A stretch of DNA of 64,000 bases from an uncultured Clostridia bacterium. Lineage in GTDB: Bacteria > Bacillota > Clostridia > Oscillospirales > Acutalibacteraceae. How positions within the stretch are numbered: the stretch's first letter is position 1; each line of letters begins with the position of its first letter. A program made the position numbers and the translations under genes. The notes below the pieces were generated by a model. It did not search any database. It was not told the origin of the DNA and was given only the letters and a program-made list of their open reading frames with translations. Location: assembly GCA_947627345.1 (NCBI GenBank), contig CANQVS010000010.1, forward strand, positions 1 through 64,000. Direction: 5' to 3'. Below are positions 8,772 to 17,474 of the stretch, in pieces.

Positions 8772-11024
8772 TCAGTCGTGAACTACCGTACCTCCGGAGA
8801 ACTCAACAGTGATTACAGTTCCCTCGTTTACCGTTTCACCCGCAGAAATACTCTGTGAGGTCGAAACAGCATTGGAGCTTGACGTAACGCCCGAAAAGCT
8901 TACATTAAGTCCGACAGAGGACGCAATTTCGTTAACTGTTGAAACTGAATATCCTACCATATCGGGAACTTCAACCTTTTGTTTTTTAGACTCCTTATCA
9001 GTATACAGTACGATATTACCGTCAACGGGTATTTTTGACGCCGAATAAGGAATTTGCGCGACAACCTTTTTGCCGTTGCCCTTTATTGTTGTTGTAAAGC
9101 CGTCGCTCTTTGCAAGCTCCTGCGCCTTTTTAACGGAAAGTCCAATATACGAGCCTGCGACTGTATCAACATACTGTTTTTCGTCGTCGGTATATTCCGC
9201 CTGCACTTCAAGATACGGAAGAACCTCGCTCATAATATTTACAAACACGGGAGCCGAAACCTGACTTCCGTAATAAGAGGCTCCTCTCGGCGTATCGAAG
9301 AATACAAGACACGCAACCTGCGGATTGTCGGCAGGGGCAAAACCGCAAAACGACGCGATATAATCCTTATGTCCTTTTTGGGACTGACCGATTTTCTCGG
9401 AAGTACCTGTTTTTCCTCCTACGCGGTAACCTGCAATATATCCGTTGTTGACACCGCCTTGAATCGTATTTCTCTCGAGATAATCGCACATTTTTTTACT
9501 TACAGACTCGGAAATAACCTGTCTTTTAACGGTAGTTTCGGTTTTCTTGACTACATTTCCGTCAACATCGGTAATGCTCTTTACTATATACGGTTGTAAA
9601 AGCTTACCTCCGTTCGCAACCGCCGCACACGCTGTCATCATTTGGATAGGCGTAATTGAAAAGTTCTGTCCGAATGACGCAACGGCTAAATCGGTTACGG
9701 ACATTGAACCGTCCTCGTTGAAGAATAAGTCGTCGGATTCTCCGGGCAAATCAATTCCCGTAGGCTCCGAAAATCCGAAAGCCTGATAATATTTATAAAA
9801 TCTTTCAGCGCCTACTCTTGCGCCTATATCAATAAACGCGGGGTTGCAGGAATTTGTAATAGCTTGAAAAAGGTTCTGGCTTCCGTGTCCCGCAGTATAG
9901 TGGCAATGAATGGTATTGTTGTAAATTTTAACCGAACCTCCGCAATAAAATGAGGAATTATCGCTTACAACACCCTCGTTGAGCGCCATCGACGCGGTAC
10001 ACATTTTAAAAACGGAACCCGGATAATATGTATCCGAAATCGCCTTATTTCTCCACATCGCTCCTAAAGCCGCGCTTTCTGCCTCGGCTCTCTTTTTCTT
10101 TGGGAGAGCTCGGATTGAGGCGAGGTCAGCGTCCGATAAATCATAAGGGTTATTAAGACTATAACCGTCAGCTGTTACCATAGCGAGGATTCCGCCCGTG
10201 TTTACGTCCATAATAATGCACACACCGCGGTTTACGACCTCGTTATCCACAAGTCCCTGTTTCATATATTTTTCAGCGATTGACTGGACTGTTTCATCAA
10301 TTGTCAGCGTTATATTGTTGCCGTCTTTAGCGTCAACATTCTGCTCGTACTGGAACGGCATATCGGTTTGATTGGCGTTGCGCGCGGTTATAATTCTTCC
10401 CGGAGTACCCGTCAAATATTTATCGTACTCATACTCAACGCCCTCAAGTCCCTGGTCGTCCGAGCCTGTAAATCCAATAACAGACGACGCTAAATCATCA
10501 TAAGGATAGTAACGGCGGTAATCATCAAACAAAGTTATAACATTACTTAAACCATCGAACTTATCGTTTATTTTTTCGCAGAGTTTAAGGATTTTTTCTC
10601 TCTCGTCGCTCTCGATTTTACGTTTAATTACAACGTAATATATTTTTTGTTTTGTTTTATTGTAAACATCTTTATAGTCAAGGTCTAATATCTTCGCGAG
10701 ATTTTTCGCAACATACTTTCTTTGAGCATTTGTTTCGAGATAGGCGGGAGCTAATACTACTTTCCATACCGATGCGCTCTGGGCAAGAACCTTGCCTTTA
10801 GCGTCGTAAATAGTTCCTCGCTTGGAGTTTACGGTTGTATCAACGAGTTGCTGTTCAACAGCCTTTTCCTGAAGATAAGGTCCCGATACAAGCTGAAGAT
10901 ACGCAAGTCTTACGGAAATTGCGCCGAAACCAACTACGAGGATAATAAGAATAAGTATCGTAGTTCTCATTCTCAAAAGCTGTAAAACGCCTCTTTTTGT
11001 ACGTTTAACGCTCTTTTTCGCCAT
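8772..11024 (-). CDS. Class B penicillin-binding protein with PASTA domains (FtsI/SpoVD type)
   Basis: This septal or cortex transpeptidase crosslinks the peptidoglycan polymerised by its SEDS partner. The 750-aa protein has a basic N-terminus, one membrane helix (about 21-42), a dimerisation domain ('NSKRGTIYD') and a transpeptidase domain. Catalytic motifs are SVFK (337-340), SCN (392-394) and KTGT (538-541). Two PASTA-like repeats follow, from about 622 ('YIGLSVKKAQELA') and about 690 ('MVGYSVSTVNEIA'). It starts after AAAGGAGAGG. A hairpin separates it from ftsL upstream. FtsI (PBP2B) and SpoVD share this architecture, so the symbol is left open. Confidence 0.93.
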   Translation of the reverse strand: MAKKSVKRTKRGVLQLLRMRTTILILIILVVGFGAISVRLAYLQLVSGPYLQEKAVEQQLVDTTVNSKRGTIYDAKGKVLAQSASVWKVVLAPAYLETNAQRKYVAKNLAKILDLDYKDVYNKTKQKIYYVVIKRKIESDEREKILKLCEKINDKFDGLSNVITLFDDYRRYYPYDDLASSVIGFTGSDDQGLEGVEYEYDKYLTGTPGRIITARNANQTDMPFQYEQNVDAKDGNNITLTIDETVQSIAEKYMKQGLVDNEVVNRGVCIIMDVNTGGILAMVTADGYSLNNPYDLSDADLASIRALPKKKRAEAESAALGAMWRNKAISDTYYPGSVFKMCTASMALNEGVVSDNSSFYCGGSVKIYNNTIHCHYTAGHGSQNLFQAITNSCNPAFIDIGARVGAERFYKYYQAFGFSEPTGIDLPGESDDLFFNEDGSMSVTDLAVASFGQNFSITPIQMMTACAAVANGGKLLQPYIVKSITDVDGNVVKKTETTVKRQVISESVSKKMCDYLERNTIQGGVNNGYIAGYRVGGKTGTSEKIGQSQKGHKDYIASFCGFAPADNPQVACLVFFDTPRGASYYGSQVSAPVFVNIMSEVLPYLEVQAEYTDDEKQYVDTVAGSYIGLSVKKAQELAKSDGFTTTIKGNGKKVVAQIPYSASKIPVDGNIVLYTDKESKKQKVEVPDMVGYSVSTVNEIASSVGLNVSFSGVTSSSNAVSTSQSISAGETVNEGTVITVEFSGGTVVHD

Positions 11025-11070
11025 ACAACCTCTCCTTTCTTAAAAAATTGCGCCTGCATAATATAGCCAA

Positions 11071-11105
11071 AATAAGAGTTAAGATTACACATCTCAACTC
11101 TTATT
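11071..11105 (-). terminator. Terminator-like hairpin between ftsL and pbp
   Basis: A 15-bp stem (AATAAGAGTTGAGAT/ATCTTAACTCTTATT, one G-U) with a 5-nt loop is followed on the minus strand by TTGG rather than a long T-run. It may attenuate or process the dcw transcript rather than end it. Confidence 0.55.
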
Positions 11106-11139
11106 CATCCATAACATATTTATTAATTTAATTTGAATG

Positions 11140-11670
11140 TTATGACCAAAGCCCTGTAAATGCGTTTATAATTTTTTGGAAAAAGTTCCGGTTCGCATCT
11201 TTCGAGATTTCGGCCTTGTCGCCCCGTGACAAGGAAACAAACTCTTTTTGAACGTTCTCTGCCTTACTCATTCCAAGCTTGTCCTTAGCATAATTTTCAA
11301 TATCGGTCGTAGAATGTTTCGACTGGATAGCCATTTGGTTTTGAGTATATGTACTTTGGGCGTTGCTTAACTGAGCCTGCTTTTGGATAATCTGCTGATT
11401 TAGTTCGGTTAAAGTAACCTGACCTATAATAATCATAGCCACAATTGCTGTTACAGCCGCGCTCGCCACAGCTCCTATAAAAAGCTTAAACGGGTTGTGC
11501 TTTCTTCTCCTTATTTTTACAAGCTCGTCCTGCGGTATAGATACTACTTTATTTTTTCTGACCTGAGCGGTCTCTTTTTCAGTTTTTTTCTTGGGAAGCT
11601 TTTTGGCTGTATTGTCCTTAAATAGACTAAGGTCATAAGCCGCGCTTCTGTTATCAAATGTCATTGCCAT
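11140..11670 (-). CDS. ftsL: Cell division protein FtsL
   Basis: This small bitopic divisome protein forms a coiled coil with the DivIC/FtsB partner and activates septal synthesis. The 176 aa comprise a charged cytoplasmic segment (1-80) and a membrane helix at about 83-106 ('FIGAVASAAVTAIVAMIIIG'). A coiled coil follows ('LTELNQQIIQKQAQLSNAQ'), with the typical 'IENYAKDKLGMSKAE' end. Placement between rsmH and the PBP is the classic dcw order. The 243-bp gap to rsmH is AT-rich with possible -10 boxes, so a secondary promoter is plausible. The call rests on architecture and position more than on identity. Confidence 0.88.
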   Translation of the reverse strand: MAMTFDNRSAAYDLSLFKDNTAKKLPKKKTEKETAQVRKNKVVSIPQDELVKIRRRKHNPFKLFIGAVASAAVTAIVAMIIIGQVTLTELNQQIIQKQAQLSNAQSTYTQNQMAIQSKHSTTDIENYAKDKLGMSKAENVQKEFVSLSRGDKAEISKDANRNFFQKIINAFTGLWS

Positions 11671-11913
11671 AAATTTTCCCTCAACGGTTATCTATCATAC
11701 ACTAAAAAAATAGTCTTATATTTCTTTTTAGTAAAAATATTACAATTTTTTAATTTTTTCTTTATTTCTGTTACGGAAGTATTTTATATTCTTATCAAGA
11801 ATTATACATAATATAGTGATTTTTTCTCGATTTCGACACAATCTGTTGTGGTTTCATATAATTTACATTTCTGTTATATTTTACACCAAATTGTAATGAA
11901 TGTCTATAGTTAT

Positions 11914-12849
11914 TCAAGAATTTTCATTTATTTTTTTGCAAATTCTTAGTTTTGCACTCCTTGAACGCGGATTTTCGGATAATTCTTGTGAATTTGCTAC
12001 AATGGGTTTTTTAGTTACAAGTTCCGCCCGAGGTTTTTTATTGCAAACGCAAACGGGAAAATCGGGCGGGCAGATACAACCCTGACACCAATCCGCCATA
12101 GTCTTTTTGACAATTCTGTCTTCAAGCGAATGAAATGTAATTACCGCAAGCCTTCCGCCCAAACTAAGCAGGTCAAACGCGTCCTCCATACCCTTTTTTA
12201 AAACTTCAAGCTCGTGGTTAACCTCAATTCTAAGCGCCTGAAATGTTTTTCTTGCAGGATGCCCCGCGCGTCTTACACGTTCGGGAACGCTGTTTCTTAT
12301 AATTTCGGCAAGCTCAAAGGTGGTTTTAATCGGTTTTTGCTGTCTGTACTTTACAATTCCCTTTGAAATGGAGTCGGCAAATTTCTCCTCACCATAGGTA
12401 AAAATAATTCTCGAAAGTTCCTTTTGTGAAAGTGAATTTACCAAATCCTCCGCCGAGGGTCCCGACTGTGACATACGCATATCGAGCACAGCGTCCTCGT
12501 GAAATGAAAAACCACGCTCTGCCGTATCGAGCTGATGAGAGGAAACCCCTATATCAAGCAAAACTCCGTCGACCTGATATATTCCTCGTTCGGCGAGAAG
12601 GCTTTTCATTCGGGAAAAATTACCCTTTATGATTATTGAGTTTTCATTGTCCGCGAATCTTTGCTTAACCGCGTCTATTGCGTCGGGGTCCTGGTCAATT
12701 GAAACGAGCTTTCCCGAGCTAAGTCTTTTTAAAATTTCGGCGGAATGTCCCCCGCCCCCTGCCGTACCGTCAACATAGATACCGCTCGGTTTGATATTAA
12801 GACCGTCTACAGATTCGTTAAGCAGTACGGGGGTATGAGAAAATTCCAT
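11914..12849 (-). CDS. rsmH: 16S rRNA (cytosine1402-N4)-methyltransferase RsmH
   Basis: It makes the N4-methylation of C1402 in the 16S rRNA P-site. The 311-aa sequence has the class I SAM motif 'YVDGTAGGGGHS', 'LVSIDQDPDAI', 'VDGVLLDIGVSSHQLD' and 'AVITFHSLEDRIVK'. A Cys cluster (CQGCICPPDFPVCVC) lies near the C-terminus. It is the second gene of the dcw cluster, 9 bp after mraZ, behind AGAGGTT. Confidence 0.97.
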   Translation of the reverse strand: MEFSHTPVLLNESVDGLNIKPSGIYVDGTAGGGGHSAEILKRLSSGKLVSIDQDPDAIDAVKQRFADNENSIIIKGNFSRMKSLLAERGIYQVDGVLLDIGVSSHQLDTAERGFSFHEDAVLDMRMSQSGPSAEDLVNSLSQKELSRIIFTYGEEKFADSISKGIVKYRQQKPIKTTFELAEIIRNSVPERVRRAGHPARKTFQALRIEVNHELEVLKKGMEDAFDLLSLGGRLAVITFHSLEDRIVKKTMADWCQGCICPPDFPVCVCNKKPRAELVTKKPIVANSQELSENPRSRSAKLRICKKINENS

Positions 12850-12858
12850 ATAAACCTC

Positions 12859-13275
12859 TTACAGACTTAACATTGACAACGCCGCCTCAACTGTAGGCTC
12901 GTTATTCTTGAGCATTTCTTCAAATTTATTCTCGTTCCAAATCTCGATACGGTTGTCCATACCGACTACGACAGCTGATTTTTCAAGAGACGCCGTTTTC
13001 CTCAAATTCGCAGGAATAGGTATTCTTCCCTGCGAATTTGGAGTAACTTCCACGGCAGTAGCAATTATACTGTATTGTAACGCGAGCGCCGCCTGTGCGG
13101 GCAAATTTTTAATATTTTTTCTTAAACCTTCAAATTCGGGGAGAGAGAGAACCTGTACACATTCAAAAAATCCTTTTGCTATTATAAAGGTTTCTCCGAG
13201 TTCCTCTCTGAAACGAGCCGGCAAAATAATTCTGCCTTTTGAATCAATATTGTGACTCGATGTGCCTGAAAACAT
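12859..13275 (-). CDS. mraZ: Transcriptional regulator MraZ
   Basis: MraZ is a ring-forming AbrB-like DNA-binding protein that binds repeats in its own promoter and tunes dcw expression. The 138 aa contain two SpoVT-AbrB-like halves: 'SHNIDSKGRIILPARFREEL' near the start and 'VTPNSQGRIPIPANLRKTASL' at about 77-97. Length and motifs are typical. It starts after AAGGAGG. It heads the cluster directly behind a strong promoter and a phased GTGGC array that fits autoregulation. Confidence 0.96.
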   Translation of the reverse strand: MFSGTSSHNIDSKGRIILPARFREELGETFIIAKGFFECVQVLSLPEFEGLRKNIKNLPAQAALALQYSIIATAVEVTPNSQGRIPIPANLRKTASLEKSAVVVGMDNRIEIWNENKFEEMLKNNEPTVEAALSMLSL

Positions 13276-13309
13276 TTTACCGCCTCCTTATCAATCTCTG
13301 ATGTATAAT

Positions 13310-13355
13310 GCCACTTATCAATCGTTTAGAGCCACTTTATGACACTAATTGCCAC
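13310..13355 (-). promoter_or_regulatory. MraZ-box array (operator)
   Basis: On the minus strand GTGGC, GTGTC and GTGGC begin at 13355, 13345 and 13335, exactly 10 bp apart. Another GTGGC begins at 13314, 21 bp further. The array covers the start of the mraZ leader just past the -10 box, matching the known habit of MraZ to bind short direct repeats about one helical turn apart in its own promoter. Confidence 0.75.
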
Positions 13356-13364
13356 CGTGTAATT

Positions 13365-13393
13365 ATTATACCTTATCAGAAACGAAATTGCAA
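13365..13393 (-). promoter_or_regulatory. Sigma-A promoter of the dcw cluster
   Basis: -35 TTGCAA (13393-13388), 17-bp spacer and perfect -10 TATAAT (13370-13365), reading towards mraZ. Confidence 0.85.
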
Positions 13394-13447
13394 GAAAAAA
13401 GTTACAGCATTTTTACCAAATATACACGCTTGTTTTGCAGTATTTTA

Positions 13448-13499
13448 GACAAAAAATTACACATAACCCCTTATTCTGACGAATAAAAAAGGTTATGTG
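13448..13499 (-). terminator. Terminator after the coaD/coiled-coil operon
   Basis: Stem CACATAACC/GGTTATGTG encloses a second TTATTC/GAATAA helix. The minus strand then runs into TAATTTTTTG. Confidence 0.8.
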
Positions 13500-13584
13500 C
13501 AAATTATTTACAAATATTTTAATTTTTATAAGTGTAAATACACGGCAATAAGCGAATAAAATACAAAGCCGTAATATTTTTACA

Positions 13585-14049
13585 TTATTTCTTGGTTGAT
13601 TTGAAATTCTGACGGGCTTTGCGTATTTCCTGAGCGCAGGAGGTTACCACATCATCGGTGCGCTTCATAATGCCGTCAACATAGTCATTAGCAGCCTTTG
13701 TAACTTCACTTGCCTTTTTCTTGGCGTCTGAAATAATTTCTCTCGCCTGAGCCTCGGCGGCGCGGGTAATTTCACTTTCGCTAACCATTATTCTACGGCG
13801 TTCCTCAGCCTGGCGGATAATTTCCTCACCGTTGTTTTTAGCCTCAGCCAAAATCTGCTCCCTGTCGGCTACGATGTTTTTAGCCTGACGGATTTCGCTC
13901 GGCAGGGTATCCTCAATCTCGTCGAGAATATCAAAAATTCTCTCGCCCGAAATTAAAACCTTTCTGTCCTTAGAAAGAGGCATTGCTTTGGCGTTGTTTA
14001 CCATATCCTGTAATTCAAGAATTAAATCGTCTACTCTCATTTTCTCCAC
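13585..14049 (-). CDS. Coiled-coil protein of unknown function downstream of coaD
   Basis: I do not recognise a characterised family. The 154-aa product is highly charged, with no signal or membrane segment. After a short N-terminal helix ('VDDLILELQDMV') it is almost continuous heptad-rich coiled coil, with Ala/Glu/Lys stretches such as 'AEAKNNGEEIIRQAEE' and 'ISDAKKKASEVTKAA'. This recalls DivIVA-like or ATP-synthase-b-like stalks. The first codon in the track is GTG (14049). ATG at 14040 is also possible, with GGAG just upstream. It follows coaD by 4 bp and precedes a terminator, so it is co-transcribed with rsmD-coaD. Its role is unknown; a cytoskeletal or scaffold role is only a guess. 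Confidence 0.75.
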   Translation of the reverse strand: MEKMRVDDLILELQDMVNNAKAMPLSKDRKVLISGERIFDILDEIEDTLPSEIRQAKNIVADREQILAEAKNNGEEIIRQAEERRRIMVSESEITRAAEAQAREIISDAKKKASEVTKAANDYVDGIMKRTDDVVTSCAQEIRKARQNFKSTKK

Positions 14050-14053
14050 TCCA

Positions 14054-14542
14054 TTATTTAAAATTTTTTAATCTTTCCAATATCTTATCGTGCACGCACT
14101 CAGGAACAAAAGAACTTATATCTCCGCCTAAGGACGCGACCTGTTTCACCATACTTGAGCTTAAATAAGTAAACTCGGAATTACAGGTCAGAAACACGGT
14201 TTCAAGATTCGGGTTAAGCTTTTTGTTCGTAAGAGCCTGCTGAAATTCATATTCAAAGTCAGATACCGCCCTCAGACCTTTTACTATCGCCGTAATCCCC
14301 TTATCCTTGGCGTATTCGGCAAGAAGTCCGTCAAAGCCGACAATCTCGACATTATCAAGCCCGTTTACCGCCTCTTTTAAAAAACAGATGCGCTCGTCCG
14401 TGGTAAAGCAAGGGGTTTTTTCAGCATTTTTCAAAACACCCACTACAACCTCGTCAAACATTTTTGAGGCTCTGGTAATAATATCAATATGTCCTAACGT
14501 AACAGGGTCAAAACTGCCCGGACAGATTATCTTTGTTTTCAT
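14054..14542 (-). CDS. coaD: Phosphopantetheine adenylyltransferase CoaD
   Basis: It adenylates 4'-phosphopantetheine to dephospho-CoA, the penultimate step of CoA synthesis. The 162-aa nucleotidyltransferase starts 'CPGSFDPVTLGHIDII', holding the T/HxGH-type motif. It continues with 'GLRAVSDFEYEFQQALTNKKL' and the C-terminal 'TYLSSSMVKQVASLGGDIS'. Length is typical. It lies 40 bp after rsmD, a pairing conserved in Firmicutes. Confidence 0.97.
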   Translation of the reverse strand: MKTKIICPGSFDPVTLGHIDIITRASKMFDEVVVGVLKNAEKTPCFTTDERICFLKEAVNGLDNVEIVGFDGLLAEYAKDKGITAIVKGLRAVSDFEYEFQQALTNKKLNPNLETVFLTCNSEFTYLSSSMVKQVASLGGDISSFVPECVHDKILERLKNFK

Positions 14543-14582
14543 AAGAAACTTCCCGATTAAAATTTTCAGCCGTCAAGTAAAT

Positions 14583-15134
14583 TTATGACTGAATATATTC
14601 TTTATGCCGATACATAGATATTTTTATTTTACCATAGTGTTTCTGTCTGTCAAGCATAAATTCACCATAATTTTGCAAAATTTCTTCTTTTTCTGGGTTT
14701 TCTACAATAATCACGCCGGTTTTTTTCACCTTTTCGACAATCTTAGGCAAAACTTTCTGCAAAATTCCCGTTCCGTAAGGCGGGTCAAGAAAAACAATGT
14801 CAAAATTTTCATCTGTTATATCAAGATATGAGGAGCTGTCAGTGTGAAAAATTTTTGCTTTGCTGTAAAGACCTGCGTTATTTAAATTTTTTCTGATTAT
14901 ATCAATTGATTTTCTTGAGTTATCCACAAACACGGCGGATTTTGCTCCTCTGCTAAGCGCCTCAATCCCCATCTGACCGCTTCCCGCAAACAAATCGAGA
15001 AATATTCTTCCCTGAATATCAAACTGTATGGCGGAAAAAACCGCCTCTTTCACCTTTGAAGTGGTCGGGCGCACGTCCTCGCCTTCAAGAGTTATCAGCT
15101 TTCTTCCCCGCGCCTCGCCTGTTATAACACGCAT
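14583..15134 (-). CDS. rsmD: 16S rRNA (guanine966-N2)-methyltransferase RsmD
   Basis: It methylates G966 of 16S rRNA. The 183-aa class I methyltransferase begins 'MRVITGEARGRKL', then 'DVRPTTSKVKEAVFSAI', 'FLDLFAGSGQMGIEALSRGA' (SAM loop) and the catalytic 'FLDPPYGTG'. It starts behind GGGAGG. It is followed by coaD, as is common, and lies 36 bp downstream of uvrC. Confidence 0.95.
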   Translation of the reverse strand: MRVITGEARGRKLITLEGEDVRPTTSKVKEAVFSAIQFDIQGRIFLDLFAGSGQMGIEALSRGAKSAVFVDNSRKSIDIIRKNLNNAGLYSKAKIFHTDSSSYLDITDENFDIVFLDPPYGTGILQKVLPKIVEKVKKTGVIIVENPEKEEILQNYGEFMLDRQKHYGKIKISMYRHKEYIQS

Positions 15135-15170
15135 AATTGTCCTCCCAACACGAATGTGTATTTTATTTTG

Positions 15171-17000
15171 TCAATCCGAATGAAAGTAGTTATAGACTGC
15201 CAAAGCGCTGTCGCGAGTCATTCTCGGACAGTTCTCAAGCTCCTTTAAATCGGCGTTTCTTATATTAGCTATAGTCTGAAAATGCTTTAAAAGCGCCTTA
15301 GCCCTTGTTTCGCCTATTCCGTCAATATCGGTAAGCGAGCTTTTAAATGCCGTATTTTTTCGGCGCTGACGGTGGTATCCTATTGAAAACCTGTGAACCT
15401 CGTCCTGCATCTTGCTTATAAAGGTAAATACCGAACGGCGCGAGCTGATTGTAATTTCACCGCCGTTTCCCGTTATCGCTCGGGTTCGGTGATTTCCGTC
15501 CTTTACCATACCAAAAAGGGGAACGCTTATGTTGTGCTTTTTGAGTATCGGCTCAACAGCCGAAACCTGACCTTTACCGCCGTCGAGCAAAATTAAATCG
15601 GGAAGTCTGCCAAAGCCCTCTCCCGTATCCTTGAGATTTTCATACTCGGTAAAACGCCTGTCCAGAACCTCCGCCATTGAGGCGTAGTCGTCCTGTCCCT
15701 CAAAAGATTTTATTTTAAATTTTTTGTATGCCTTTTTCAGAGGTTTTCCGTTCTCGTAGACTATCATTCCCGCTACGTTTTCCGTACCCGCAAGGTTTGA
15801 AATATCGTAAGACTCTATATATTCGGGAATTTTTGAAAGCCCCAAAAGGCCTTTAAGCTCCTCTAAAACAGAATATTCACGCGAAGTTCTTCCCTTAATC
15901 TGCGCCAAAACCTCCACCGCGTTTTTACGGCACATTGAAACAAGCTGTGCCTGCTCTCCCCTTTGCGGATTGGTAATATAAACCCTGCGTCCGAGTTTCT
16001 CGCTAAGCCATTTTTCAACGGCTTCTTTATCGTCAAGTTCTCTGTCAAGGGTTATATTTCGCGGAATTTCACGGTTCATAGAATAATAACTTAAAATAAA
16101 CTGCGAAAGCTCTCCGCCATCGTCCATAGGAGAATTTACCACAAAATTTTCGTGGTCGGTCAGACGTCCTCCCTCAAACCTGAAAATCTGAAAACATCCT
16201 CGTTCGCTGTCGGTAAAATATGCAATTACGTCCTGGTCGGGAACATTAACGGAAACTACCTTCTGTTTATCAGCCATCTTTTTGACTGCAGTAATTTTAT
16301 CACGAATTTTCGCCGCGCGCTCAAAATCAAGGTTTTCGGAGGCCTCTTCCATTTCTGCCGTAAGCTGTTTTAAAGATTTTGTACTTCCTCCCTTTAAAAA
16401 ATCAAGCGCCTGCTCAACATTTTCATTGTATTCCTTAAAGCTCACTTTTCCCGTACAGGGAGCTAAGCATTGTTTTATATGGTAATTTAAGCAGGGGCGC
16501 GCTTTTTTAAAATCCTCGGGAAACTTTCGATTGCAGGTAGGAAGCTTAAATATTTTATTGGCCTCCTCAACCGATTGTTTAACATAGAAACTGTTTTTAT
16601 AAGGACCTATATAGAGAGCGCCGTCGTTTGTTTTCTGGAGTTCATATGTTATTTTACGCCATTTATCCGGGCTTACTCTTATATACGAATAACCTTTATC
16701 ATCTTTAAGCAAAATGTTGTATTTAGGAGAATGCTGTTTAATTAAACTGCATTCCAGAATAAGCGCCTCAAACTCGCTGTCGCAAATAATATACTCAAAG
16801 TAATCAACATTTTCGACCATACGCCGAACCTTTTCGGAGTGGTTGTTCTGCGAACCGAAATATTGCGAAACACGGTTTTTGAGCGCTTTGGCTTTTCCTA
16901 TATATATAATTTTACCGCTTTTATTGTGCATTATATACACACCGGGCGACAGTGGCAACGCCATTGCCTTTTTTCTAAGCTCGGACAATTTCTCGTTCAT
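15171..17000 (-). CDS. uvrC: Excinuclease ABC subunit UvrC
   Basis: UvrC is the dual-incision nuclease of nucleotide excision repair, working with UvrA/UvrB. The 609 aa show the GIY-YIG domain ('LPLSPGVYIMHNKSGKIIYIGKAKALKNR') and a Cys cluster ('CNRKF..CLNYHIKQCLAPC'). A UVR/UvrB-binding segment follows ('LTAEMEEASENLDFERAAKIRDKI'), then an RNase-H-like nuclease domain ('EYIESYDISNLAGT', 'PDLILLDGGKGQ'). C-terminal helix-hairpin-helix motifs ('LTDIDGIGETRAKALLKHF') finish the protein. Full length; the start follows AGAGAGAT. Confidence 0.97.
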   Translation of the reverse strand: MNEKLSELRKKAMALPLSPGVYIMHNKSGKIIYIGKAKALKNRVSQYFGSQNNHSEKVRRMVENVDYFEYIICDSEFEALILECSLIKQHSPKYNILLKDDKGYSYIRVSPDKWRKITYELQKTNDGALYIGPYKNSFYVKQSVEEANKIFKLPTCNRKFPEDFKKARPCLNYHIKQCLAPCTGKVSFKEYNENVEQALDFLKGGSTKSLKQLTAEMEEASENLDFERAAKIRDKITAVKKMADKQKVVSVNVPDQDVIAYFTDSERGCFQIFRFEGGRLTDHENFVVNSPMDDGGELSQFILSYYSMNREIPRNITLDRELDDKEAVEKWLSEKLGRRVYITNPQRGEQAQLVSMCRKNAVEVLAQIKGRTSREYSVLEELKGLLGLSKIPEYIESYDISNLAGTENVAGMIVYENGKPLKKAYKKFKIKSFEGQDDYASMAEVLDRRFTEYENLKDTGEGFGRLPDLILLDGGKGQVSAVEPILKKHNISVPLFGMVKDGNHRTRAITGNGGEITISSRRSVFTFISKMQDEVHRFSIGYHRQRRKNTAFKSSLTDIDGIGETRAKALLKHFQTIANIRNADLKELENCPRMTRDSALAVYNYFHSD

Positions 17001-17070
17001 AAATATCTCTCTTTAAAACAGTAAAAAATTTACTGTTTTTACCTTTTATACAAGAATTTTTCTATAAAGT

Positions 17071-17096
17071 AAAAAAACGGGCGGAAAATCCGCCCG
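17071..17096 (-). terminator. Terminator of the HPr gene
   Basis: Perfect 8-bp GC-rich stem CGGGCGGA/TCCGCCCG followed on the minus strand by seven T. Confidence 0.9.
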
Positions 17097-17114
17097 AAAA
17101 GCTTTTTATGCAGA

Positions 17115-17378
17115 TTAATCTGTAAATCCTGATTCAACAAGAGCGACAAGACCGTCAACTGCCTCCTGCTCGTCAACTCCGTCAGCTATAATCTTAATAT
17201 CCGTTCCGCCGATAATGCCGAGTGAAAGTACGCCGAGAAGACTCTTAGCATTAACTCTTCTCTCTTCCTTTTCTACCCAAATAGTAGCTTTATACTCATT
17301 GGCTTTCTGAATGAAGAAAGTTGCCGGACGTGCGTGTAAACCGGCTTTATTTTCAACTAAAACATCCTTAACGTACAT
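17115..17378 (-). CDS. HPr-family phosphocarrier protein
   Basis: HPr passes phosphate from enzyme I to sugar-specific EII proteins, and in Firmicutes its Ser46-phosphorylated form acts in catabolite control with CcpA. The 87-aa protein has the active-site 'KAGLHARPA' with His15 and the regulatory 'NAKSLLGVLSLG' with Ser46. Both phosphorylation sites are therefore intact, unlike Crh, which lacks the histidine. It is monocistronic between its own promoter and terminator, with no ptsI beside it, so whether it is the main ptsH or a paralogue cannot be told here. Confidence 0.92.
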   Translation of the reverse strand: MYVKDVLVENKAGLHARPATFFIQKANEYKATIWVEKEERRVNAKSLLGVLSLGIIGGTDIKIIADGVDEQEAVDGLVALVESGFTD

Positions 17379-17446
17379 AAGTCAAACCCTCTCTAAATCT
17401 TATATAGTATTTTTAATATACCACTCGGGCATTTCCAATTTATTAT

Positions 17447-17474
17447 ATTATATCACTTTTCCTTTTAACGTCAA
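17447..17474 (-). promoter_or_regulatory. Promoter of the HPr gene
   Basis: -35 TTGACG (17474-17469), 16-bp spacer, -10 TATAAT (17452-17447), reading towards 17378. Confidence 0.75.

Noticed and set aside
9054-9599. 181-aa plus-strand ORF
   Set aside because: Lies antisense to the transpeptidase/PASTA part of the PBP gene.
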